Shown in pieces: positions 1-10,800 of a stretch of 64,000 nt of DNA. The DNA is from Bemisia tabaci. Its lineage: Eukaryota; Arthropoda; Insecta; Hemiptera; Aleyrodidae. Position numbers and translations under genes: made by a program. Every line of letters starts with the position of its first letter. The first letter of the stretch is position 1. Where the stretch lies: NCBI RefSeq assembly GCF_918797505.1, contig NC_092797.1, positions 29,711,372-29,775,371 of the forward strand, read 5' to 3'. The notes below the pieces were generated by a model. It had not been told where the DNA came from. It saw only the letters and a list, made by a program, of their open reading frames with translations, and searched no databases.

Positions 1-157
1 GTCAATTTCGTCCTAAATAATAACCAAATGTAAGGGTTTTTCTTATTTATCCCTCTGCCCCTTCCTTCTATTTTTCTTCCTCCTTTCTTCCAGGCGAAGG
101 GGGGGGGGGGCGTACGCCATCCACGCCCCCCCCCCATTTTGGATTAGCCTATGGATA
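1..157. repeat. Family E fragment and G/C runs at window start
   Basis: Long G and C runs around CGTACGCCATCCACGC, followed by GGATTAGCCTATGG, resemble the right end of the family E element at 60691-60963. The left end lies outside or is lost. Confidence 0.45.
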
Positions 158-544
158 TTAGAGTACCTGTATAGGGAGAGTAGCGACAGATCTGAAACTC
201 CGAAAGTCCATCAGGCCTTCACCGATGCCTCCGCGAATAAAGTTAGGGCCCAAAAGGGCAGCCAACCTATGAATTTCGAATGTCCAGAGCGATTTACAAA
301 TACAATTGTTACGAACCGTCGTTTAGAAAGCATGTATTTGGTTTACTTTTTGCATAAATTTACTTATTTTTGCGAAAGAACGCTCATTTATGTACATTCT
401 TAGCCATCTTGGTTAGAATTGAAATCTGTAGGCTGGCAGTGAAATTTTGTGTGTTAGAAGTTGCTCAGAAGGGTGGCTGCACTTTTGGGCCCTAAGCCCT
501 CCATGAACCGATCTGTCGCTACTCTCCCTATACAGGTACTCTAA
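158..544. mobile_element. Family D MITE with 35-bp inverted termini
   Basis: The termini TTAGAGTACCTGTATAGGGA (left) and the exact reverse complement (right, ending at 544) match over about 35 bp through GCGACAGATC. A 6-bp direct repeat TGGATA flanks it (152-157, 545-550). Further inward, TTAGGGCCCAAAAG is mirrored by CTTTTGGGCCCTAA, so the arms continue. Non-coding. Superfamily not assigned. Confidence 0.85.
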
Positions 545-550
545 TGGATA

Positions 551-2259
551 TGATCCTCACTATACCATTTGAAAATGGAGTACCTAAAAGGATATTTATG
601 TTAATTTCAGTTCGTGTGAAATAATTCAGGCACAGCTAGTGAATATGCACTGAAATCTGTGGCAATTCTTATAATTTTGCAAGAATGTTTTCCTCTGTAT
701 ACATAAAGTTAAAACAATCGATTTTAGGAAAGGCCGCACCAAGAATCGATATTTATAATGGATTGAGATGGAGGAAATTCGGTGTTGCCAGCTTTCTATA
801 ATTTTGATTGACTGGAATGGCGAATTCTTGTGATTGAGATCGGCTACAAAGTCCAAGAGCACTTTGAGAAGCCCTGCATAGTTCGACTGAGATGACTTAT
901 GGGGTCTTGATTGACGGGAGAGGGGAGATGACACCGAATTCTTTTAAATGCTGTGCGTACTTATGCAGATTACGCGCTCAGTCCTGTGAAGATTAGCTGC
1001 TCAGCTTGCTAGATCCAAGCATTGAGAATTTAAGTCTTATAGTATCTAAGTATCAGAATATATAAAAATGCTTGTGGTGAGTCAATTATTTTTCGATCAT
1101 TTAGTTTTAGTTTGCATCTCATCTCTAGGTGGCTGTATTGGTCTGTATTTTCCACGTTCATCTCTGTGTTATTGTTTGATCGGAAATTTTATTCACCAAC
1201 AAAAACATTTGTTTTATTGCCGTTGTAATTTCCAATATTTTTTATTTAATTTTTGAGGCTGTGAGTTTAAAATTTAAATGCAATTTTTTCTAAAAATTCC
1301 AGTTTTAAAATATCAATGACGTAATTAGATGTATGAAAAGAAATTCAATCATCTTGGTCATAATGATCATTGTCATATTTATCTGAACCCAAAAATAAGC
1401 TTTTTGCTCGGTGTAACTTGTGTGATTGGACGAGGGAAGAAAAAAAGAGAGAGAAATTAATATTGGAGGAGGACACGTGGTACCTAATGTGTCAATTGGA
1501 ACTCCTCCTTATATTAAAGGAACTGTGATAACATTAACATTTTCTTTTGAGTTTTTCAGTGTTTTAAGAAATCTCGTGTATATTTTTATATTTCTATTAA
1601 TGTGTACCCCCCTAAGATCAATCATATTTTGCTATCTTGCCCAAAAACCTTCGCTGCACGCATCGAAATTCAAAATTACCCAGTTAAAATGTGCATAACT
1701 TACCTCAGGCTCAGGCATTTTTTGAGTTCAATGATATTTGAAAATTTAAAGTCCGACATTATTTCATTCAGCCGGCTGAGTGGCACTTTTCCACTGATTC
1801 AACGAATTATTTGATCTCTTAAATTTACCGCACAAAATAACAAAATAGTAACCAGATATTCTCTACTTTGACCGATTCATGAATGAAATGGTTGATGTTC
1901 TGTCAATGTGCCTCGGATGGTGATGCGCTGATTGAATGAAATTTTTACGCGATGAAAAGGTAGGTAGGCGGATGTTACGTAGTCGAAAACTATCATAAAC
2001 TGTTGTGTCAAAGAGAAGGAGCCACGTGGAAAGTGAAATGTTGTCAAAGTTCCCCGTTAAAAAATATATTTTAGAGAAAACTTTCTTGAATCTCTTTAAA
2101 ATGCACGGACATGTAATTTTATGTTGATAAAAATTGTCCAAATAAAATTAAAACTTAAAGCGAACGAAATTTCTCAAACGCGTTTCAAAAACAGGTTTCT
2201 AAACGGGAACAAAAATGCCACGGAAAGATATTTGCACTTTTTTTCTTCCTTTTACTTTT
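551..2259. other. Gene-free stretch upstream of TpnC
   Basis: AT-rich. Around 715-810 it holds a degraded hAT-like repeat with AATCGAT and GGTGTTGCC shared with 47848-47992. No coding frame supported. Confidence 0.5.
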
Positions 2260-2326
2260 TTATCGAGGAGATTTGACAACATTTGATGGCTCATACGGTG
2301 CTTTTCCTGAGCATAGTAGTACGTAT
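2260..2326. mobile_element. Truncated family A copy near the TpnC promoter
   Basis: Matches the right arm only: TTTATCGAGGAGATTTG, GGCTCATACGGTGC and TTTCCTGAGCA. It ends about 60 bases upstream of the candidate TATA box. Confidence 0.65.
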
Positions 2327-2383
2327 AACAACAGATTGAAATTCCAAATTTCAGACGCGTGATTTTATGATGTGCGGAACGGA

Positions 2384-2420
2384 TATAAAAATTCCTTTGC
2401 GCGCAATTAAATATCAACAA
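2384..2420 (+). promoter_or_regulatory. Candidate TpnC core promoter
   Basis: TATAAAAA at 2384-2391 with a TCAACA initiator-like sequence about 31 bases downstream (A at 2416), about 260 bases before the start codon. Spacing is right for a TATA/Inr pair, but both motifs occur by chance in AT-rich DNA. Confidence 0.3.
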
Positions 2421-2673
2421 AGGGGTTTGAGCTGAAGTTCAGAAAGGAGAGAAGTGTGGAGGAGGGGAATGGCTGACAGTGAGACTGGCAGTGGATTCTA
2501 AATGGTTTTGAACTTTGAACTCGAGAGAATTGAAAACTAATTTCAACGAAAGGGAGCGAGCAACCAAAGAACAAATTGATTTTATGACAGTCTTCCGAGT
2601 CTCAGCCGCGGAAAGGTGACGATTGTTTTATTGGTTCTGATTACCAACTATAGTTCAAATCTCTTGATTAAAC

Positions 2674-2679
2674 ATGTCG
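2674..2679 (+). CDS. TpnC: TpnC exon 1 (start codon exon)
   Basis: Only two codons, ATG TCG, followed by the donor GTATGT. The start context AAAC-ATG fits insect translation starts. Insect troponin C genes commonly have a tiny first coding exon, and phase 0 here joins exactly to exon 2. The 5' UTR probably extends left to about 2416. This is the least certain exon because only two codons support it. Confidence 0.72.
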
Positions 2680-5600
2680 GTATGTTTTACTATTCCTATT
2701 AACCTATTTCAATTTGTGAATAAATGCTGTTTGTCTTGAGAGGAAATGTGATGTTTGTATTGTGAGAGTTACTGGTGATTGTGGCTCGTCTTGAGTGATC
2801 CTTCCGCCTCGGCTGTAAATCTAAGTTCGAGATTTGTGTCGATCATAAACTTCGTTTCAATGTCTGAATCTAAGGTGAAATTTCATCTGTTGTTTTAAAT
2901 CTCCTTTTAAAAATACTGATGCCACAAGCATGGTTTATTTGTGCGCAATTAATAAAGTCAAGATATGATTCGAGTTAAAAAGAGGGGCACTCATTTTAGG
3001 AATGCAGAGTCCGCAGAAAAGGGAGCGAAAGTGCCCCTAATTATGGCCAGGTTAAACTTAAATGAGAAAATGACTATTTGTCACTAAAAAAGTGATTTGA
3101 CAGTACAAGACAATTATTACTTCCGACTCTTGAGAATTAAGTGGCATTGTCTCGATCCCACCACATCTCATTAAACAACCAGTTTTGATCATCTACGTTC
3201 TGATTTCGCTAAAAATCGTGAATTATGAGTGCACCTAAAAATAATAAAACAATTCAAAAGTGCGAAAGGATCCAACTTGATTCCTTTTTGACAAATTTCC
3301 CCGCGGAAAAACGCGTGAAAATGAATACAAGCGGGGCATATACGTGGATTTCGAAAACTAACTGTTGGTCGTTCCGGAGTCCTTAGAATCCCCTCTTCTA
3401 AGCTTTTCCCAAATATTGATGGTCTGGACTCTCCATGACGCCTAAACAGAAATTACCGTACAATTGAGGACTAGGTAGGCGCAATTAATTTTATAAATCT
3501 ACTCATTATCGATATCATGCCACGGGATATCTAGAAATCAGTCTGCTTTGAAAGAGGTTTACAACTCTTAAGCTTTAGTTGATTTAATCAGTTCGCTGTT
3601 TTTTAGTTTCATTTTTATTGTTTAATCTAAAGCTTAGAGTTTGAAGGGGCACTAGGTACTATAACTATGCAAAAAAAGGCGTTGAAAAACCCTCTGATTG
3701 CTACTGAATCGTAATAACCGATAGTTAAGTTTATAATTTATTGATCACATGACGTGTAAGACTCAGGGATGAAAAAATTTAATATTTCTCTCCGAAAATT
3801 TTTCAGGAGAGCCAAAAATTGGGACAAAATACATACTATAGAATTTTGGATTTCTCCGCAATAAATCAAGTATTTATTTCTCTGAGGGAAGTACGGATCC
3901 CTCTGTGGATCAAACTTTCCAGATTCGAAAGGCAGTCGAATTTTAACCCGAGTTGAAAAATGTCCCTGGCATCCTTACCGAAAAAAATACCGAAGGTAAG
4001 GTATTGAGATGGCTAACCTAAATGATTTTTTATTTCGTTGAGAACTTGGCAATTTCATTACGATTGTGTCAAAAATGTTTACGCCCCTGCACATTTCTCA
4101 GCATGGCTTACCTACTCTCCGTTTCTGGTACTCTTTATAATTTTAAACATGTTCAGTTCGACAATTATTATAACTATTATACTTAAATCGTTACGAGATA
4201 AACGACGTTTTAGTTTTTGCCCTACCCAGTTACCAAAAATAAAAAAATTATCCCTTGTTTTTAGTTATCCCGCCTTGATTCACGCCTGATTCATTCATTC
4301 GGACAAAATACAATGTACCTTGATTCGCCTTGATGTGTGCACTGTGCAGCCCTGCATTCGACTTCGTGGATGCGATTGCATAGATCTTAAATCGCGGCAA
4401 ATAAGTTGCGCGGTCGGAATTGTATCCCTCGCGGAACGAATATTTTCGGGCGCCATCTTGGCTTTTTCGGCAATACTCGTTTGAGTATGAGTTTAAAATG
4501 CGCAACTTTGTATTGTTTTTCATTTCCTAATATTGTTCGAATAAAGCAAGGCAAATCTCTGTGAACGATGTGCTTTTTCTATTTTTAAAAAATCCAAAAA
4601 TTAAAAATTACTGTACAAGTTCAGAATATAATAAAGTAGAATCACGGAGTTTTTGTGTGTTTATTATTGACCGAAATGACTGAATTTGATTGATGAATTA
4701 AACGTTTGTACTGCATATTCTGTGTTGATTGGAAATTAATGCATACTCTAAAACATAGATAAGAACCAAGTAATATGTACTTGTTCGTTCTTTAGATCGA
4801 TTTCTTTAAATTAATGCATTCATAAATATATATGGAACTCAACAAAAAGTAGAATGATTATAGCATTGACTCATCCCGCCAAAAAAAGCTGTTTGAGAAA
4901 TCTTACGAAAACTGCGAGGGATCTGGATGCCTGAAACACTATTACGTACTTATTGTTTGATGAGTCTGATGTTTGATGAGCCTGAACTTGCATTTATGGT
5001 TAAATTGAGTGTATTTACGTAACGAAACAATTATGGATTGAGTTCAACGGAATCGCACCAAGTCATATCGGGTTTTGAATTGAGAGAAAGAAATTCGAAT
5101 TTTTATTCCGCCATTAAGGCTATTATGAGGAAATCCTGAAGAGAAGTTTTTTTTTTTTTATTTCAATAAGAAAAATAACAATACAAAAGGAGGTTAGTAA
5201 AAAGAAAATTACAGTGGAGATCAAGAAATTTTGAGAAAGAATTGAGATGAAAAATGTTAATTTCAAGAGGGAGAATAAACTTGAAAAATAGAAAAAAATT
5301 AGAACACAGGGGGAACAGACATGTCGCGCAGAAGACAAAGTTTAAAAACTACTTTGGTGATCAGACTATTTTTAATTGACTTCGAATTTTTAATAGGAGA
5401 ACATCATTTTATGACTATTTCAATTCAAAACTCCAGTAATGCCCCGATTATCCGACCACCGATTGCCCGTCGCTTCTTTATCCGACGTAGTCAAAATTGA
5501 ATTTTTCATCAAAAACAAGTTAGCCAGCACGACCAAGATCGTAGGCTTTTCGGGCAAGAAAAGAATACTGTGTGAGTGGTTTTTGTGATTTTTTTTTATG

Positions 5601-7811
5601 AACATGATCATGTCTTACAAATACGATCGAAAACTGGCCCGGTTTGTGATTTTCGGTTTCAAACAGAGCCTGAAATGACATTTTTGCGGCCACTTTTGGA
5701 GGTTTCGATTATCCGATTTTTTCAACATCCGGCGCGGCTTCCTCTGCATATTGTCGGAAAACCGGAGTATTATTGCCTTCCTTATTAATTTTTCTAAAAT
5801 ATGAGTTGGTGCATTTCCGCTGAACTCTTCAGTACAAATACCAGAAAATTAGTCTCCTCATGACTAACCGAGCTTTGAACTTTTGTTCCAGGAGGAGCTC
5901 AGCAAAGACCAAGTAAAATGTAAGTAAAATTGCACGAATAGTTTAATAATGGAGATATCCTTCGCCTCTATAGTAGCCAATCATTTTCCCTCATATCATA
6001 TTCGTCTCAAAATTCATTTTTGGAATTTTGAGTTTCAACTCCAAGTGAAATACTGTTTATGTTTTAAGATTCATATTTCCTGATGCTTAAATGTTTGAAT
6101 TTACTTAAATGATCTCAAATAAAACTATCGACAGTTTCGCCGCGATATTTTCGTTCGTTCTATTTTCTTTTATCGTAACCAAAAAAAATTGAATATCATT
6201 CGAGTTTCTACATCGTTACAATAAAGATACATATTTTCCCTTTAATTATGGTAAAAACTGGAGCAGAAAGTCAAGAATGATGACACGCAGTCCTATAGCA
6301 TTCCTACAGTCTTGTAGGCGTTAATATGCTTTTCACGCCTGCTGATCGACTGCACTGCGTTTGGCGCAATGCGAGAAGTATTCATGCATTCTTGTAGGCG
6401 CTAACATGGGCTTGACGCTGACCGCACTGTTTGGTGCAATACGTGAGGTATTCCTAAAGTCTTTCAGGCGCTAATGTACGTTTAACACATGTCCCTTTTC
6501 GTTTTTCGCCACTATTCGAACTCGCGTTATTTGAATCATCGCGGCATCGAATAATAGAGCTTAAAAGGCCAATGTTATGTCTACGGCGTATGAGCATTCC
6601 AACGTTGCCTCGTTTCTCCCGATTAAATATTTTTTCCGAGAAAAGTTAGGATAGTTCTTTATACCCACAACCATTATTAAATCTTTTCACTTCATTTATC
6701 ATCAGAAGGTAAGACATCGATGACCTGTCAAATTGCGTTTATTTTCCAAATGTTTTTTGTTTTGCCAGACTTCTACGTTAAATTAACTTCATTTTAAATT
6801 CGCGCATTCCTCTGGCAGATGTTCAGGTTTCTATTCGCGCAATTCTGATGCCTTTTTCGCGCAATCCTGATGCCTTTTTCACGCAATCCTCGTATACTTG
6901 CTTAGACCTTTTGCGCAATCCTGGATTACCGCGAAAAGATGGTTGCCATTTGCCCCGTCCTATTTTCTGCGTCTCTCCTCTGTTACTCTCATTTCCCCCC
7001 ATAATCATTGGCGGAGCCAGCAAATTGGCAATGTTGTTTTTCACCATTTAAACCCATGGAAATTTATCGATTCTTAGAGGGGCCAGGTGCTCCATCGAGA
7101 ATCGATTATTTAACATAGGTTTAAGCGGAGGGAATCCGGTGTTGCCAAGTTGCTGGATCCGCCTCTGTATTGATATTTCGAGGGATTATCGGTCGGAAAA
7201 AGATGTCTAGCCTGGTAAAGTCGATCACCATGATATCAAGATGTGAAACGACTAATTTCCCGACACGACGTCAGTGAGATATCAGCGTATCAGTATGATA
7301 TCAGCATATCTTTATGACATCGGCATATCAGTACAGTGCTAGTTTCCCCCGCAATCCAATAGTTGAATTATATCAATATTATGTTGAGCCAGCATGATAT
7401 TCAATCGATTCAGCATGAGAAACGCGGAATGATATCAGTCAGTTTAGACCTTCAATACTGACTGATCGTCCATGTCTTTCCATTTTATTCGATGAATTTT
7501 ATGTATACTTGTTTCAATTTCTTGTGTGCATTATATTGATGGGATTTTACAGTGCTGAAAAACGCGTTTGACGCATTTGATCATGAGAAAAAAGGATGCA
7601 TTCCTACGGATACAATTGGAACAATTCTGGAGATGATGGGTCATCCCCAAGACGCACCAACACTCAGACAAATTATTGCCGAAGTCGACGCAGATGGTAT
7701 GATACCCATGTTGAGATATTTTCTCCGTATGCTGTTTCTCAGACAATAAAAATAACCTTTCTAAAGTTGTCATCATAGATCGATGGTTGTCGAGTAAGGG
7801 TATTTGGGTAC

Positions 7812-7848
<37 letters not shown>

Positions 7849-10800
7849 TTTGAAAACTTGGGAACGCATCGATACGTTGGGAAGCATCTTATAACGATTG
7901 ATCGGTCAGCAACTGTCGCGCAATTGTCAGATCCCACATTGGCAGTTAGAGATAAATGCAAAATTGACTAACAGTTGAATTATACCCCAACGGTTAAATA
8001 ATCCTCTTTGTCGAGGAAAGTGAGGGGAAATATGTCCAAGCAAAACTTTGATCTTAGATTTTGCGGTATGGGTTTTGTAAGAGAATAATGGATGACGTTA
8101 TCCGAAACATTAATATGCATGCACATGTTATCTGCATATATCTAAAGCATATACTAGCTTCCTCCTAGTTTTGTCTCATTAATCCATGATTAGAGAACTC
8201 CCGGTTCATAAAAATGCGGTGGAAGACACCATTAACTGAGTTTCCCAAAATATGGCATACCCATTACAATTACGGAGATAAAAAACTCTGAAATTAGACG
8301 ATTATGTCTTGTACTTTTTCGTTTTTGTCAATTTGTAAAAAATGTAGAATCTAGAATAACGTTAGGGGGCTTTCTTTTCAGCGCATTATGAATGAACAAG
8401 TCAAATGTATAGTTCTGCCGTGCTGAGGGAAAACGCCGAATGAACCTTCAGGCGTTGCCAAAGTCCCTCTGGCAAATCACTGGTTTTCAGGAAATTTTTT
8501 GAATATTTGTCTGCCGATTTCTCAGATAATTTTCTTTGTAATTTGATCTGAAACTTCTGAAAATTTCAAGGAAATATGCTCATAATTTTCCTCAAAACTA
8601 AACATCTTATCGAAGGAAATTAGGCAATTCTCGAATGTTCATACGGCGTTCTTTCTTAGCACGGCAGAGTTAATGAAGGCATTTCTATTAAAGATTTTGA
8701 AAAATTGAATTCATGATTTTCTCTCTTTCAAGGGTCCGGAGAGCTGGAATTTGACGAATTTTGTGAATTGGCCTCCCGGTTTCTATCCGAAGACCAGGAG
8801 GAAGACCCTGTTGCCATGCGTGCCGAGCTTCGTGAGGCATTCCGTTTATATGATAAAGAAGGTAATTATCGGCAGAAAATCATTACTTCACGTCGAAATG
8901 TTTGTTTTCCCATTTGAAGAAATAGGGATTGTAAAGAGGACACCTGCAATTTACATAATTGGTCGTAGGAGGGGAAGATAAAAATAATCGGAAAAATCCT
9001 CTTCAAGGGACTTCATTTTGCAATCAGGAACAAGAATTACTGGCTCATCCATAAAAGTACCTTGTACCTATGTGTGCAGGGAAACTATAATGGTACATAC
9101 CCAGGGCCGGATTCATCTACTTGCCACCCATGGGCCGCCTGTATTTTGCCGCCCCTTCTCATTCGTTTTGAAACACCAATAAAAACCATCAAGTGAACGT
9201 GCCAGAGGGGAAGGGGTGCATAAGACGCATTTACTCGTGTCGGAAACATGTTTTTGCGAAAGCCCTGCCAACACTACCAGCAAAAGTTTACGGAACTTAG
9301 CGCGAAAGTTAAGTTTCGTAAACCTATCTCTGTGTGGACAAGGCATTTTATTTAGAAGAAATGAAAACAATATTATGAAAGAGCAAACATAATTAGTGTG
9401 GTTTAATAATTTTAACTTCTGCCGCCGCGCCGCGCTGACCGCACTGTGTTTGACGCAATGCGTGAAGTATTCGCGCAGTCTTGTAGGCGCTATGCGTTTC
9501 GCGCTGACCGCACTGTGTTTGACGCAATGCGTGAAGTATTCGTGTAGTATTGTAGGCGCTAATATGTGTTACTAGCCGACCGCCGCGCCGCGCCGAGGTG
9601 GGGCTTCTCCTTTTCAAGCCCTCGTCATCATTCCTCTCTGCGCCGCGCCGTTCCAAGCCGAACTGTGTGTTTGGTTTCTCTCTTAACTCGACTAATTAAA
9701 GATACTGTCTCTTGTATCTCCGAAAGACGACAAAATACACGTACTTACTGTACTCCCCGGCAATGAGAGATTTTGTCGCCTTTTCTCGTTTGTAATTTTT
9801 TTTCTGAATCCAATTTTTTAAATACATCTAAAAAAATTGCAAAATTTGCTGCCATGGGCCGCGGCCCATGTAGCCACCCCGTAAATCCGGGTCTGTGCAT
9901 GCCTGCGTTGTTTTTAAACTGAGCCAGTAATTGTAGTTCCAAATCGCAAAATTTAGTCCATTTAAGAACAGTTTCTCCAGGATCTCTTTTTAATAGGCCA
10001 AGTAAGCGGCATGCTATGTATCGTGCTTTGATATCAGTACTTGCATACCTATCAGAGAAAAAATCAGGCACACAATTCGTGCAAAAGCTAAAATTTGTCG
10101 ATTGCTATAGTTCATTAGCCCGTCTACCTTACATTTAGAATGGAGAATAATTCATGTCTAAAGTCGAAAAGTGTGCAACGTTGCGGTTGCAACTTCCAGT
10201 AAATTGTATCATTTTAAAATTAAGCTAACCAAAGTCTCTTTTCGATATTTTTTGTGAATAATTTGAATGAGTGAAGCACATTCACAGAAGAAATTTCCAA
10301 GAAGACGTGTCGGTTACTTTTTCGGCTTACATGGAATACCAAATTTTTGGTTATATGAATCTGATTTCGGTTCAGACAACTAAATTGTTCGCTAGCAATA
10401 GAGAGACTCGTGTTCTTCACCGACGGCTTTGGTTGCCCGAGCCAAAGTTCGGCTTTTGTAACAAAAAAATTCGGTTACCACGACTAGAGACTCAGCTATT
10501 CCCATATGGACCGAGTCATGGTCCGTGCAATCGAAGTTGTTACTTAATTATGATGAAGAGTATGTTATGATACACAAGACGCATAATGTCTGTTTGAAAT
10601 TAAAGCTTAATTTGATTATTTCCGTAAATTTCCAGGAAACGGATACATAACAACTGATGTTTTACGGGAAATTTTATACGAACTAGATGATAAAATGACT
10701 GACGATGATCTAGATGAAATGATCGAGGAAATTGATGCTGACGGATCTGGAACGGTAGACTTTGACGGTAAGTTTTTTGTGACATTCAAATATTTTTTTT

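Larger units (their letters stand above)
5920..7552 (+). other. TpnC intron 2 with repeat fragments
   Basis: Holds a minisatellite patch (6290-6490), a truncated family A copy (6573-6655), a fragment of a hAT-like repeat with TATCGATTCTT and GGTGTTGCCA (7060-7150) and three 19-bp tandem units (7278-7334). Confidence 0.6.
9012..9958. mobile_element. Family K MITE split by another repeat
   Basis: The left part (9012-9104) and right part (9895-9958) match the two halves of the intact family K copy at 41967-42102: TTTTGCAAT and AATTACTGGCTC on the left, TGTTTTTAAAC and CAAATCGCAAAAT on the right. The interval between is a family C element, so this copy was present first. Confidence 0.75.
8862..10635 (+). 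other. TpnC intron 4 with nested insertions
   Basis: A small family K element (about 9012-9958) is split by a family C repeat (9105-9894). The reading frame on the minus strand at 9745-10071 spans this repeat junction and resembles no family I know. 9960-10635 is otherwise featureless. Confidence 0.6.

Noticed and set aside
4579..5375. Two MEF2-like sites as a muscle enhancer
   Set aside because: About one match is expected by chance in this intron, so it is kept only as a remark.
9745..10071. 108-codon minus-strand frame
   Set aside because: Spans the junction of two repeats and is not kept in the sister copies; no transposase motif.
10220..10570. GGTTAC/CCGAA-rich segment resembling 16365-16560 and 54430-54790
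   Set aside because: Similarity is too loose to define borders or a family by eye.
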